From: Heterohyrax brucei
Lineage: Eukaryota; Chordata; Mammalia; Hyracoidea; Procaviidae
NCBI GenBank assembly: GCA_028571685.1
Contig: CM053166.1
Span: forward strand, 56,816,111-56,880,110
Length of the DNA stretch: 64,000 bases
Direction: 5' to 3'
Position numbers and translations under genes: made by a program
Shown: piece after piece, positions 1 to 11,616 of the stretch
Numbering within the stretch: the stretch's first letter is position 1
Layout: every line of letters begins with the position of its first letter
Notes under the pieces: generated by a model
Database searches by the model: none
What the model was told of the DNA's origin: nothing
What the model saw: only the letters and a program-made list of their open reading frames with translations

Positions 1-720
1 GGGGACCTCATCGAGTGTCCTTGTCATAGACTGGGGACATCTGGGACTTGTGCCGACAGATGATTACTTTCCCCTCTCGCTTTAGAAAAATGACCCATGT
101 TTAAGGATACATAAAACTTAGGGAATGCATCACTGAGCCTATAATACCATGAGAGCCCCAAGCAGAGAACGACTTGAAAAGATTCATCAAACTAATTACT
201 TCTCCCTCCACCCCCACTGCCACCCCTCTCCCTGCTTGGCCTGCTCAGGAAGATGTACAACCTCATCAGCTGGGCTGCTTCAAAGCCAAACTCCCAGGTC
301 TGCTTATGTGGGAGGGGGCAGTGAGACACACTGTGCTTCAATATTTCTCCAGGTTTCTGGGCAGACAAGAGTAGTTCCTGCTGACTCATCTATTCTAGGA
401 GCCGAGACAAGGCCAGGGTACCTAATGGGTGGGTGAGGGTAGGGATAGAAATATCAGGACACAGGAAGGCTCCCCGTTACCCATCTCTTTGAAGCTGACT
501 CTACATATCCCTTATGACACCCCATGCTGTATCCCCTGGGCCCACCTCTGAGTTGGCCTGCACCTGTGGAGACAGTTCCTGAGGTTGCTGATCGTGTCCC
601 GCCTCCAGTACATGCCTCTCTGCCTGGGGCTTTCTGTGCGTGTACAGGATCTTGCTCAGTGGTAAGGCAGGCTCAGTGCTAGGCTTTGACACCCTCCGGG
701 GCAGCTCCCAGTTAGTGAGG
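1..720. other. Unassigned single-copy-like DNA
   Basis: I see no gene, repeat family or RNA here. The longest open frames (about 95 codons from position 149) have no recognisable motif and no coding-like context. Confidence 0.4.
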
Positions 721-721
721 G

Positions 722-1383
722 ACAGAAGTCCATGGATAAATACTTCAGCTTCACATGTCTAGAAGGTCAAATGGTGTAGCTCTCCAAGAGATACATCTAT
801 CTGGAACCTGTGAATGTTACCTTATTTGGAAATCAATTCTTTCCTGACACAATTAAGAATTTCAAGATGAGATTATCTTGGATTACATTGGGTCTTGAAT
901 CCAATGACAGGTGTCCTGAGAAAAGCAGACACACAGAAAAGATGACGTGAAGATGGAGGAGTCTGAAACTGGAAGAGACTGGGGTGACGCATTTACAAGC
1001 CAAGGAGCGCCAAGGATTGCTGGCTGCCACCCAAAGGTAGGAGAGAGGCATGGAATGGATTCTCCCCCTGAATCTCCAGAAGGAGCCACCTCCATTGACA
1101 TCTTGATCTCCCACTTGACCTCTACAACTTGAGGGAACAAATTTCTGTTGTAAACCAGAAACCCTGGTGGCATTAGTGGTTAAGTGCTACATCTGCTAAC
1201 CAAAAGGTCAGTAGTTCAAATCTGCCGGACACTCCTTGGAAACTCTATGGGGCAGGTCTACTTTGACCTACAGGATCGCTATGAGTTGGAACAGAATCAA
1301 CAGGATGTCTTTGGCGTTTAGCTGATGTAAACCACCTGGTTTGTGGTAATGTGTTACAACAGCCACAAGAAACTAAACCAGCA
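722..1383 (+). mobile_element. MLT1-type MaLR LTR, split by a SINE
   Basis: ERVL-MaLR solo LTR fossil. Internal landmarks match the MLT1B-D type: 'accttatttggaaat' near 820, 'acaagccaaggagcgcca' near 996, and the 3' end 'aacagccacaagaaactaa' near 1357. An AfroSINE sits inside at 1158-1325. Old and degraded. Confidence 0.75.
1158..1325 (+). mobile_element. AfroSINE (short form)
   Basis: A tRNA-like head, 'ctccttggaaactctatg' body and RTE-like tail are present. It is flanked by the target-site duplication 'tgtaaacca' (before the head, and at 1326-1334), so it inserted into the MLT1 LTR after that LTR. Confidence 0.9.
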
Positions 1384-1689
1384 TCTTCCAGGGAAGTGAC
1401 TCTGAGGTGTGTTTAAAACCGTTTCTCAGATCATCTCCAGTGGGATTGAGGCCCAGTCACAAACAGTGGCAACCAGCTTGTTTAGATATCCTTTATTGGC
1501 TTCTCCCTCCCCTGTCTTATTTCCCCCACTGCCCTACCCATGTTTACTAGGATCACCTTCCAAACAAACCACCTGTACCCAAGTCCCAACTAAGAGAGAA
1601 TCCCAACTAAGGGCACATAGCACACATTTCTTTATTAATTCATCTGATCACCATTTAGAGAGGAAACACAGTGTTCTGTCAAAGACATC

Positions 1690-2128
1690 TACGTCCTAGT
1701 TTCTGGAGCCTGTGTATATGTGACCGTAATGACCAACAGAACCTTGAAGTTGTGGCTAAATTAAGGGTTTTAAGCTGAAGAGATTATCCTAGATTATCTG
1801 GATGGACCTGATGTAATCACCAGGGTCTTTGTAAGAGGGAGGCAAGAGATTAGAGGAGTAGGAGGAGAAGGTCATGCAGCCACAGAGACAGAGACTGAAG
1901 TGATGCGGGCATGAGTCACGAAACATCAACAGCTCTAGAAGCTGGAAGAGTCAAGGGATGCAGTCTCCCATCAGAGCCCCCAGAGGGAACCAACAACTTG
2001 GTAATAGCCCCCTGAGTCATTTCAGACTTCTGCCCTCTAGAACTGTAAGACAATAAATTTGCATTGTATTACTAAGCCACTAAGTTAGTGGTACTTTGTT
2101 ATGGTAGCAATAATGAGCAAATACAACG
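1690..2128 (+). mobile_element. MLT1-type MaLR LTR
   Basis: Solo LTR fossil with the typical 3' region: 'agaactgtaagacaataaat' near 2038 and 'agtggtactttgttatgg' near 2086. It lies in the same orientation as the LTR just upstream but is a more diverged copy. Confidence 0.7.
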
Positions 2129-2129
2129 G

Positions 2130-2585
2130 TTAAGAATATGAGCATTGGCTTATGTGAAATATCTGGAATAAGGAAATGTATAGAAATCAAAGTTTGTTAG
2201 TGGTTACCAGGGCAAGTAGGAGGGAGGGAGAAAGGAAGACAGTGCTTAGAGAACACTGAGCTTCTGTTAAGGGTGATGGAAAAATCTGGAAGTGGATAAT
2301 GATGGAACAACATGATAATTGTTGTCACAGAACTATACATGGGGAGATTGTTGAAATGGCAAATATTTTGTTACACACTTTATCAAAGAAAAAACAAACC
2401 CATTGCTCTCAAGTTGATTTCTACACACAGTGACCCTATAGGTCAGAGTAGAACTGCCCCATAGGGTTTCCAAGGAGAAGCTAGTGTATTTGAACCGCCA
2501 GCCTTTGGGTTAGCAGCTGTATCACTTAACTGCTGCACTACCAGGGCTCTGTTACTCATATATCCACCACAATAAAGAAACAGAA
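2130..2585 (+). mobile_element. L1M LINE 3' UTR fragment, split by a SINE
   Basis: An old mammalian L1 3' end. 'gtttgttagtggttaccagg' (about 2191) leads into 'ggaagtggataatgatgg' and 'gttgaaatggcaaat'. The 'ccaccacaataaagaaa' end resumes after the SINE at 2388-2550. Confidence 0.75.
2388..2550 (-). mobile_element. AfroSINE (short form)
   Basis: Antisense copy, reading tail ('aaacaaacccattgctctca') to head ('accagggctc'). Inserted in the L1M 3' UTR. Confidence 0.9.
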
Positions 2586-2586
2586 C

Positions 2587-2655
2587 ATGAGCACTGGGGT
2601 TAAGCACAGCTAGGCTGACGTCTGGGTTCTATCACTTATCAGCTCTGGACTCCAA
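2587..2655 (+). mobile_element. Possible MIR fragment
   Basis: A short stretch resembling the MIR head ('gagcactggggttaagcac', then 'ctgggttctatcacttatca'). Too short and diverged to be sure. Confidence 0.4.
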
Positions 2656-2662
2656 GTGTCAG

Positions 2663-2771
2663 CATACATCTCATCAAACTTTCACTGGTGCAAACATGTA
2701 CATATAAATTTGTTTAAGTAAATATGTTTATATGTACACATTTGCACCGGTGAAAGTTTGGTGAGACGTAC
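2663..2771. repeat. Imperfect 43-bp inverted repeat (hairpin)
   Basis: Left arm 2663-2706 and right arm 2729-2771 are reverse complements around a 22-bp AT-rich loop. The core 'caaactttca' and 'ggtgcaaa' are exact, and the few mismatches are all transitions. The shape fits a small MITE-like DNA transposon, but I cannot name a family. It could also be a chance fold of a larger repeat. Confidence 0.75.
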
Positions 2772-2889
2772 ACCAAGATGGTGAATGGAATTTTAAATGA
2801 CTTCAGTGATCACTTTATTGCTTATGTATGTTTTTTTTTCCATTTAAAATGCAATTATTCCTTAAGAAGTTAAACATAGAATTATCATA

Positions 2890-3038
2890 AAACCAAAACT
2901 AAACCCACTGCCATCAAATTGGTTCTGACTCATCATGACCCTATACAATAGAGTTTCCAAGGAGTACCTAATAGGTTCAAACTGCCAACCTTTTGGTTAG
3001 CAGCCGTAGGACTTAATCACTATGCCACCAGGGTTTCC
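2890..3038 (-). mobile_element. AfroSINE (short form)
   Basis: Antisense SINE in L1M ORF2, with imperfect target-site duplication 'agaattatc'/'agaattacc'. Confidence 0.9.
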
Positions 3039-3334
3039 AGAATTACCCTATAACCCAGCAATTCTAGCCCTAGGTATATACCCAAGAGAACTGAAAGCAG
3101 GGACTCAGAATAGACACTTGAATACCAAAGTTCACTGCAGCACTATTCATGATAGCCATAAGGTAGAAACAACCTAAGTGTCTATCAACAGATGAATGGC
3201 TAAACAAAATGGGGTACCTACATACAATTGAATATTACTCAGCCATAAAGAGAAATGAACTTCTGATACATGATGCCACAACATCTTGACATTATTATGC
3301 TGAGTAGAGTAAGTCAGACAAAAAAGGACAGATA

Positions 3335-3366
3335 CGGATCCGACTTGACAGCACGTGGCTTTTGGC
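3335..3366 (+). mobile_element. SINE 3'-tail fragment ('micro' insertion)
   Basis: About 32 bp matching only the tail of the SINE/RTE 3' end ('cggatccgacttgacagc') interrupts an L1M sequence expected to read straight from 'ggacagata' into 'ttgtacggtccca'. No clear target-site duplication. Confidence 0.55.
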
Positions 3367-3400
3367 TATTGTACGGTCCCACTTATACGACACATCCACA

Positions 3401-3608
3401 AGTCCCTGGCTGGGGCAAATGATAATGTGCTCACTTAAACCAAAAAGTTGTCAGTTTGAATCTACCTAAAACGCCAAGGAATAAAGGCCTGGAGATCCAT
3501 TCTGGAAAGGTCACAGCAATTAAAACTCCACTGAAGCGCAGTTCAACTCTGACAAACATGGAGTTGCTGTAAGTTGAAACTGGCTTAATGGTAATTGGCT
3601 TGGTTTTA
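3401..3608 (+). mobile_element. AfroSINE (long form)
   Basis: Head 'agtccctggctggggcaaat', a middle with 'aaaggcctggagatcc' and tail 'aagttgaaactggcttaatg'. Diverged copy inside the L1M. Confidence 0.8.
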
Positions 3609-3852
3609 TATGAAACGTTGCAATAGGCAGATGCGCAGAGACCAAAGTTTATCAGTGATTATCAGGGGTGGGTGGGAGGAGAGAGTGGAGAGGTGTTTCC
3701 TGGCAGCACTGAGTTTCAGGGTAATGAAAAGATTTGGAAATGGATAATGATGATGATTGCACCACATGGTAAATGTAAGCACAACGTCACTGAATTGTAC
3801 ATGTAAAAATGATCAAAATGACAAATATTTTTTTTATATATCTATTTTACCA

Positions 3853-4023
3853 CGGAAACCTTGGTGAAGCAGTGGCTAAGTAGTACAGCTGCTAGCCAAG
3901 AGGTCAGCAGTTCAAATTTGCCAGGCACTCTTTGGAAACTCTATGAGGACAGTTCTACTCTGTCTATAGGACGCTATGAGTCAGGAATGACTTGACACCA
4001 GTGCGTTTGGTATTTTTTGGTTT
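3853..4023 (+). mobile_element. AfroSINE (short form)
   Basis: Full-length SINE flanked by the duplication 'tattttacca' of L1M sequence. Confidence 0.9.
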
Positions 4024-4111
4024 ATATTTTACCAGAACAAAAAATTTTAAACAAATTAAAATTTAAAGTACAATTAACACGTACTACTGCAGTCATTCTA
4101 AAACAAAAGTA

Positions 4112-4493
4112 TGATGGACTGAATCATGTCTCTCCTAAAATATGTGTTGTAAAACCTAACCTCTATGCCTTTGGTTATAATCCCATCTGGGAATAGGCTT
4201 TGTTATGTTAATGAGACAGGATTAGTGGAGGGTGTGTCTTGAATCAATCTGATTGGAAATGAAAAGGAGATTCAACCAGCAAGCTAACAAGCAGGGATTC
4301 CAGAAGAGAGATGTTCAGCCATATGAAGATCAAAGAGACAAAAGACTGTCCTCCAAGCTGACAAAGTCTTCCACTAGAGCCAGCACCACAAATCTGGACT
4401 TCTAGTCTCCTAAACTGTGAGAAAATAAATTTGTTTGTAGAAGCTATTCACTTGTGATATTTCTGTCACAGCAGCACCAGATAACTAAGAAAT
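4112..4493 (+). mobile_element. MaLR-type solo LTR
   Basis: LTR fossil starting 'gatggactgaatcatgtctc' and ending 'agcagcaccagataactaag'. Its 3' part ('ctgtgagaaaataaattt') is shared with several LTRs in this window (17.7, 18.6, 25.4, 63.5 kb), which look like one lineage-specific MaLR family. Confidence 0.75.
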
Positions 4494-6184
4494 CCAGGCT
4501 CCTTTGCCTGTATTTCCTTACCTGTAATTGTACATGGATTGTCCTACTTGGACCTGAGTGAGCTCCCCTGGGAGTAACACTCACAATGGAGGATCTGAGC
4601 AAAGAAGTTCAGGGCTGGCAGAGTGTTGGACCAGGATGGACCACGGTGGCAGGAGACAGGATCCTAGTTGTGGTTAAAAGGGCCGTTGTGGTCACCCTGT
4701 TCTGAGGGGCGAGCACGGGCCATGAACACAAGAGGAGGCCTGAGGGCAAAAGGCATAGGTTGAGAGGAATCAAAAGCAAGTGGGAAACAGGCAGGGCGGG
4801 GCCGAAGGCTGACCAGCAACGTGAGGGGAGAGAGAGCTCCACCGTTGCACCCAGGGTGCAGTGGGGGTCTCAGCCAAAGAGATGCTCAGTGGTCTTCAAA
4901 GGTGATACCCTCCTCAACTCCAGAAGGAGACAGAAGGAGTTAATATTTCAAATCTTCTATGGAAGCTGCTCGGAGTATGAAGCCATATTTGTGAAAAATG
5001 GGCTCAGTTTGGTATTTGGAGAGCACTGAAATGGAAATCATCTCAAACTTCAAATGCCCAACGTATTGAAGCCTACCGTCTGATAGATCTTCCAAATTAG
5101 TGTGCAAGCTCTCCATGCCTAGCTCCAGGAGGGGACTTAGCTCTGGGCCAAAAATGTTCCTTTCCTTGGGTCGGAAAACAGGAACACCCGGGTTGGGAGG
5201 TTGCCCTGAGCCCAAGCCCTTGGTGTGCACTACTGCGCGCCTTCTGCAGAGGGCTGGAGGAGGGTTTTCTTTCTCTCCTAGGTAATGAATTTGATCTAAT
5301 GGAGCTGTCTAAATGCCCAGATACCATGGTGATAGGCAACCCATAAACACAGAGATAAACAGGTAGAGAGATATATGGAGGCAAGCATAATTTGCTTCGA
5401 AGTGCCTTTGCACTAGTATAAATAAAGCAAGAAAATAAAGTTGTTGGAGGCACTTGCAATACAAATGTGAAGAGGAAATTAAGCAGTAATTACAGCATTA
5501 AGGATAAATGAAAGTCCCCCGCATTCTGTGTGCCTCTTATAGTTGAAGGTGAAGGCCCTTAAGGTTTCTGAGGCCAGTGTAGCTTCAGCTATGCCTGTGA
5601 GAGGCACCCAGGAGGTCATCTGCAGATAGTTCCTACCTGGCCTCCAGCTTCCTGTGTCTCTCTGCCCAAAGGCAGTCTCTAGTCAAGGGAGTGTGCTTGG
5701 GTAGGAGACTGGGGACAGTCTGGGTGTTAGCAGAGTACAGCAGTGCCTACCCGCCAACAAATGACGAATGGGAGTAAGAAGATAAATACCCTAGCTTCTT
5801 AGCCTTCCAGTGGACAGTTGCGGGGTGTATTCCACATGGTCCCTCCGAGAGACCCCAGCAGGATTGCCCCTCAGTTGCGGTATCCACTTACCTTGATGGG
5901 CTTTCTGCAGGTCTCTGTCTCACTTCTTCACTCCTCACAGTGCTTCCTCCCAAATAACCTGTGTGGTTGCATAAACATGCTTGTTACAGGGTCTGTCTGC
6001 TTTGGGGGGGCCTCCCACTTAGACAGGCTGCTTTGTACCAGCTGAGCAGCCAGCTGATCAGGAAGTACAGCCTAAAGCCTCCTGATGGGCCAGCCTCATG
6101 GGCATGTGACCTGGGCAGTAACACGTGCCCTTGCTTGCAGAAGGGCTTCATGCTTGGTTTCATGCTCCGCTGCCATGTCTTGAG
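4494..6184. other. Unassigned DNA, no gene recognised
   Basis: No repeat or exon could be assigned. Open frames of up to 120 codons (minus strand, 5097-5459) show no motif, no domain and no splice context that I trust. This is one of the longer repeat-poor stretches and could hide diverged regulatory sequence. Confidence 0.4.
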
Positions 6185-6352
6185 GAGTCCCTGGGTAGTA
6201 CAGACAGAAAACACACTGAGATGGTAACCAAAAGGTCAGTGGTTACAGTCCACACCAGCTGCACCTCGGAAGAAAGGACTGGCCATCTGCTTCTGAAAAA
6301 TCACATGGGGTCTGACACATGTGGGGTCACCATGAGTAGGAGTTGCCTTGGT
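6185..6352 (+). mobile_element. AfroSINE (long form)
   Basis: Starts 'agtccctgggtagtacagac' and carries the long-form middle ('ctcggaagaaaggactggcc') and tail ('ggggtcaccatgagtagg'). Confidence 0.85.
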
Positions 6353-7984
6353 TGGTGATGTCTTGCAATCTTAATCATCTTATCTTTGAATTTATATTTT
6401 GTAAGTGATGTCTGATGGAACAATGCAGCATGGGTGTGAGCAGTAGAGGTATGCTGGGTGACAGCATGAGCATGGCAAACAGCAGGGTCCAAACAATTAG
6501 CCTGGCCACACATGACACACTTGCATGCCTCAGGACCGTCCCCAGAGCAATAGAGACCAGATTGGTGGTAGCAATGATGGTGGCAGCAGCTGAAGTAGCA
6601 GCCTTGGAACTGGAGAGAAGTGGAATTCTACATGGGGTTAGTGCCAGGACCCCAGAGGGGAGGCCAGTTTGTCCATCAATCCCCAGGCCTCAAATCCACA
6701 GCATCTACTCAAATAACTCTCTGGCCTGAGCATGAAAACAGGACCTACTCCAAACACTGTCAATACTATAAAACAAAAGCATATACATGGATGTGCGATA
6801 AAGCAAACTGGAGAGGTATTATGGTTTTTCAAAAGTTTAAGAATCTGATTTTGAAAGCTGCTACAGTACTGCATAACAAATATCCACTGACTTAGAAATT
6901 AAATTTAAGGATAATTGCATTTGACAAAAAAGAACACTGTTTTCATATGAAGCTTCCAATGAACCAATTATTAATGAAAAGGCTATTTTAAAAATTTATT
7001 TTTCCTTATAATTGAACATACAGTGGTAGAACTAGCAAACATGAATTTTGAATTATATACAAATCATGAAGCCATATATACATTTTTAATGATATTCACA
7101 AGTTACAGGAAATGTCATTTAAATGTACATTTAATATTAAATTCAGACTTACATGAGACTTATTCATATGAAGAGTTAAATTTTTTAGAAAGATTGTCCT
7201 GTGAGAACCACTAGCTCTAGATGTACTGAAATGTATACTTTGAAATAATTTATCAAAAATTTATACCAATTTTGTCACAGCCAGTAAAGTAGTCTTAACA
7301 GCTCCAGTAAACAGTTGCATCAGTATAAGGATTCTTTTCAAAATTAAAAACTGTGAAAAAAGTTATTTGCCCTATTGTATTTGCCAACAATGATATTATT
7401 ACTGATATTATTTCAGTTACATTGACTGGAAATGAAGCTGTTAAAAGGGTAAATTCTGATGCCCTAATATATGAATAGTCAGAAAAAACAGCCATAAAAA
7501 ATATTATGATCAATTAATATATCATATTATATAAAATAATGACACAAAATATATTAGTTTTGTAATTTGTGTTTATGTTGTTATTCATGTATTGCTATTA
7601 CCTCTATTATGTTTTATAAGTAAAAATAAATATTTTTAAAGGAAAAAGCTTTACATTTTTGTAGCTTTAACCACAATTTTTTCCTGTCTCTTGAACAACA
7701 GGCCTGCATTTTCATTTTGCAGTGCTCACCACAAATTATTTAGCCATTCCTGCCTGATGAGTTTGCTTACTATTTTCCAAGACAGATAGGGAGGGCCTGT
7801 GGCCTCCAGGCTTGACCCCGTGATTTTTTCTCTGACTACAGCTGCAGTACTCTCTACCCCATCCTTGCTCACATGGTTGGCCACAGTAATAACAAAAGGT
7901 AAACTGTAAGGCTTTTAGAGAAAGGATCTGAGACCTTCCTTAACCTCCATCTTCACAAACTAGGCTTTTACCCTCATCTCATTT
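6353..7984. other. Unassigned AT-rich DNA
   Basis: No gene or known repeat recognised. 6900-7660 is strongly AT-rich with only short open frames. Confidence 0.4.
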
Positions 7985-9715
7985 TGGGTTGCCAGATAAT
8001 AGACTTGGAGATAGCATTTCTTTAAGAAGGCTTATTAGGGAGTGCCTCAGGAATTCCCTCTGTAAGGGGTGAGGAAAGCAGAAGAGAGCTGAGGGAGAAA
8101 CTGACCTGAAGTGTTACAACTGCGACTTCAGACAGTCATACAGAGTTCTGGAGCTGGGATGGCTCTTTGATTTCCATTGGATCTGTTGTGGCATCTCCCA
8201 TCTCATTTCTCATTTGGGTTATTTGTTTCCTCTCCTATTTGTCTTTTGTAATTTTAGCCAAAGGTTTATCAACTTTGTTGATCTTTTCAAAGAACCAACT
8301 TTTGGTTTTGTTAGTTTTTTTCAGTTGTTCTTCTGTTCTCTAATTCATTTAGTTCTGCTCTAATCTTTAGTATCTGTTTTCTTCTGGTGCATGAGGGATT
8401 CCTTTGTTGCTCTCTTCTTGTGTAAGTTGTAGGTTAATTCTTTGGTTTGGGACCTTTCTTCATTCCAGATGTGTGCATTTATAAGATAAACTGACCTCTG
8501 AGCACTGCTTTAGCTGTATCCATTAGGTTCTGGTAGGTTGTGTTTTCATTCTCATTTGATTCCATAAATTTCTTTATTGTATCTTAATTTCTTCCACAAC
8601 CCATGGATTTTAGAGCAAGGTGTTGTTCAGTTTCCATGAGTTCAGCTTTCTACCTATGTTTTTTCTGCTATTGATTTCATGCTTTATGGCTTTGTGGTCT
8701 GAGAAGATGGTTTGCAATAATTCAGTGGATTGGATTTTGCTGAGACTTGCTTTACGTCCTAATATGCGATCTATTCTGGAGAATGTTCCATGTGCACTGG
8801 AAAAGGAAGTATACTTATCTGTTGTTGGGTAAAAAGTTCTGTATATGTCGATGAGGTCTAGTTGGCTGATTGTCACAAGATCTTTTGTATCTTTACTGAG
8901 CTTTTCTCTAGATGATCTGTCCATTATTGAAAGTGGAGTGTTGAAGTCTCCTACTGTTATTGTGCAGAGCTCTATCTCATTTTTCAGTGTTGTCAGCATT
9001 TGTTCAATGTATTTAGATGCTCTGGTGTTGGGTGCATATTTAATATTGTTATATCCTGCTCATGCACTGAAACTTTCAGTAATAAATAGTGACCATCCCT
9101 GTCCATGATGGTGGAGCTTATAATGAAATCTATGTTATCTGAGATTAGTATTGCCACTCCTGCTTTTCTTTGTGTGTAGTTAGCTTGGTATATACTTTCC
9201 AACGTTTGATTTTCAGTTTGTTCGTATCTTTGAATCTAAGGCGTATTTCTTGTAAGCAACATACAGACAGATCATGCCTTTTGATCCAGGCTGTCACTCT
9301 CTGCCTCCTTATTGGAGCATTCAGACCATTTACATTCAGTGTAATTATTGATAAGTATGTGTTTAGTGCTGTCATTTTGATGCTTTTGTTTCTGTGTTAT
9401 TGATGTTTTCTTTGCTTCTCTTAGTATTGTGTTCTGGGTCATTTTTCTTTATGGGTTTACTTTTCATCTTTTTCAGTGTTGGTTTTATGTTTGTTGAGAC
9501 TCCTGTATTATGTTTCTTGTTTTGATATGTTGTATTGTTAGTCTGCTTTGCAGCTACTCCTTTGATCCCCCTTAATATTCTAAATTTAAATCAATCTTTA
9601 ACTTCTGCATATCTCCTTAATTTCCTCTCCATCTGTAAAGGTTGTAATTACTGTAATATATCCTTCTTTATAGTGTGATGGTGTCATAGTTTACATGTTA
9701 AGATCTCTCGTTCCC

Positions 9716-9747
9716 TAAGCCAAGCCAAGTGCCATCAAGTTGGATAA
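9716..9747 (-). mobile_element. SINE 3'-tail fragment ('micro' insertion)
   Basis: About 30 bp ('gccaagccaagtgccatcaa') matching only the antisense SINE/RTE tail interrupts the L1 ORF1-ORF2 spacer. The other L1 in this window (about 55100) has no such sequence there. No clear target-site duplication. Confidence 0.6.
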
Positions 9748-10180
9748 TATTTTAGCTTTAATTGAGCTTTGTGACTTCCCTAACTGAGCGGGACTCTGGA
9801 TGCTCTGTCTTGCATTGCATCCTTAGGTATACAACTGATGTTACTGTTTTTCTACACAAAGAGCTTCTTTCAGTATTTCTTGTAGTTTTGGTTTGGTTTT
9901 TGCAAAGTCTCTAAGCTTCTGTTTGTCTGAGAATGTCTTAATTTCATGACCATATTTGAGAGACAATTTTTCAGGATATGTAATTCTTGGTTGGAAATTG
10001 TTCTCCTTCAAGGCTTTGTATGTATCATCCCACTGTCTTCTTGCTAACATGATTTCTGCTGAGAAGTCAGTTGAAAGCCTGCATGACTTCCCTTTGTACA
10101 TTAGTTTTGCTTTAAGCTTCACTGCCTTTAAGAGCCTGTATTTATGTTTCATTTTATTAAGTCTGATTAAATATGTCTTG

Positions 10181-10345
10181 GAAACCCTAGTGGCATAGTG
10201 GGTTAAGTGCTACATCTGCTAACCAAAAGGTTAGCAGTTCAAATCTGCCAGGCACTCCTTGGAAACTCCATGGGACAATTCTACTCTGACCTCTAGAGTT
10301 GCTAGGAGTTAGACCCGACTTGACGGCAGTGGTTTCTTTTAAAAA
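10181..10345 (+). mobile_element. AfroSINE (short form)
   Basis: Inserted in L1 ORF1, flanked by 'aatatgtcttg'/'aatatatcttg'. Confidence 0.92.
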
Positions 10346-11336
10346 ATATATCTTGGTGTCATTCTTTTGGGGTCTGGCTTTTGTGGTGTTCAATAAGCAT
10401 CTTGAATATCTATATTCTCTTTTTTCATGATGTCAGGGACGTTTTCTATCAGCAATTCTTCAACAATTCTCTCTGTTTTCTGCTATCCCTCCCTGTTCAG
10501 GAACTCCAATTATTCATAAATTATTTCTCTTGATCGAGTCCCACATGCTTCCTAATGCTTCCTCATTTTTCTTGTTTCTTTTGTCTGATTTCTCCTCACA
10601 AATGCTGGTGTCAGTTGCCTTATCTTCAAGTTCATTAATACTGTTTTCCAGTTCCTCCATCCTGCTCTTTTGACTTTGTATTGAATTGTCTAATTCTGTA
10701 ATTTTATTATTGATCTGCTGGATTTCGGATTGTTGATGTTCTAACACTTCATACAGCTTACTTTTCATTTTGTTCTGCCGCATTTTGCTTAATATCTAGA
10801 AGGACTTTATACATAATTCTTGTGTGTTCTACTGTGGATAATTTCAGAATGGCTTCTTAATCTGGAAAGCTGTTTGAATCTTTATTTGGGGAGTTTTCTG
10901 GAGCTATGCTTGTCTGCTTCTTTAAATGGTTAGATATTGATTGTTGTCTCGTGCCATCCACAAGCTGTTCAGTTTTTCCAGTGTTACATCAATGAGAGCT
11001 GTGGCATAGGTCTGTAATCCTCCCAAGTGCCATGCCAGCAAAAGCAGTACTCATTGTACCACTGTCTCACCACCGACAAGGTATTTCCCCCTTTCTGTTG
11101 TGTTTTCCAATCTCATGACCCTGTGTCTGATCTTGGGGCTCCCAGAATGTCCACAGTGCTCCTTTTAATTACTGTTTTAGGCCTTAGTTCTCAGAGGAGA
11201 CATGTGTCTAGTCTGCCATCTTGGCCCTGCTTCCTGAGATGGCTCTTTGGAGTAGTCCCAATTTGAGACAGGGAGATCAGGGCTTTGAATCCCTGCATTC
11301 ATGATCCAGTTATTGGCTGCATGCTCTCCTTACCAC

Positions 11337-11489
11337 CACCCACGGCTGTCAAATCTATTCTGACTCATAGAAACCCTATAGGACAGAGCAGAACTGCCCC
11401 ATAGAGTTTCCAAGGAGCACCTAGTAGCTTTGAACTGCCAACCTTTTGTTGAGCAGATATATCACTTAATCACTGCACCACCAGGGTTT
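11337..11489 (-). mobile_element. AfroSINE (short form)
   Basis: Antisense copy ending 'accaccagggtttc', inserted in the ERVL LTR region. Short flanking repeat 'tcctta'. Confidence 0.9.
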
Positions 11490-11522
11490 CCTTAAGAAGC
11501 AGCAAAACCCTGGGCAAGGAAG

Positions 11523-11616
11523 TTCACTGTAGCTGAGAGCAATGGCCAGTAACAAATACATTTGTGAGCTTCACTGTAACTAAGAGCAATGGCCAGTAAC
11601 AGATACAATTGTGAGC
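11523..11616. repeat. Two-unit 47-bp tandem repeat
   Basis: Two head-to-tail units beginning 'ttcactgta' (11523 and 11570), differing at a few positions, lie in the ERVL 3' region. Confidence 0.85.

Larger units (their letters stand above)
2855..4060 (+). mobile_element. L1M LINE: ORF2 end and 3' UTR, with SINE insertions
   Basis: Typical late-ORF2 sequence ('acccagcaattctagcccta', 'acaacctaagtgtctatc', 'gatgaatggctaaacaaaat') followed by an L1M 3' UTR ending at 'tattttaccagaac'. The copy is split by SINEs at 2890-3038, 3401-3608 and 3853-4023 and by a SINE-tail fragment near 3335-3366. Confidence 0.8.
8170..11237 (-). mobile_element. L1 LINE lacking its 3' half
   Basis: Read on the minus strand, the copy starts with a 5' UTR ('gccaagatggcagactagac' near 11220). 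It continues through ORF1 (coiled coil 10514-10783, C-terminal domain 9841-10152) and the intergenic spacer. Then comes the ORF2 endonuclease (start near 9375, 'IITLNVNGLNAPIRRQRVT', 'CLQEIRL'; SDHKAI motif near 8690). It stops inside ORF2 between endonuclease and RT. ORF1 and ORF2 carry several frame breaks. It is flanked by the 12-bp duplication 'gatggctctttg' (8158-8169 and 11238-11249) with no poly(A). Confidence 0.9.

Noticed and set aside
5097-5459. 120-codon minus-strand open frame
   Set aside because: Low-complexity, proline/serine-rich translation without motifs; probably fortuitous.
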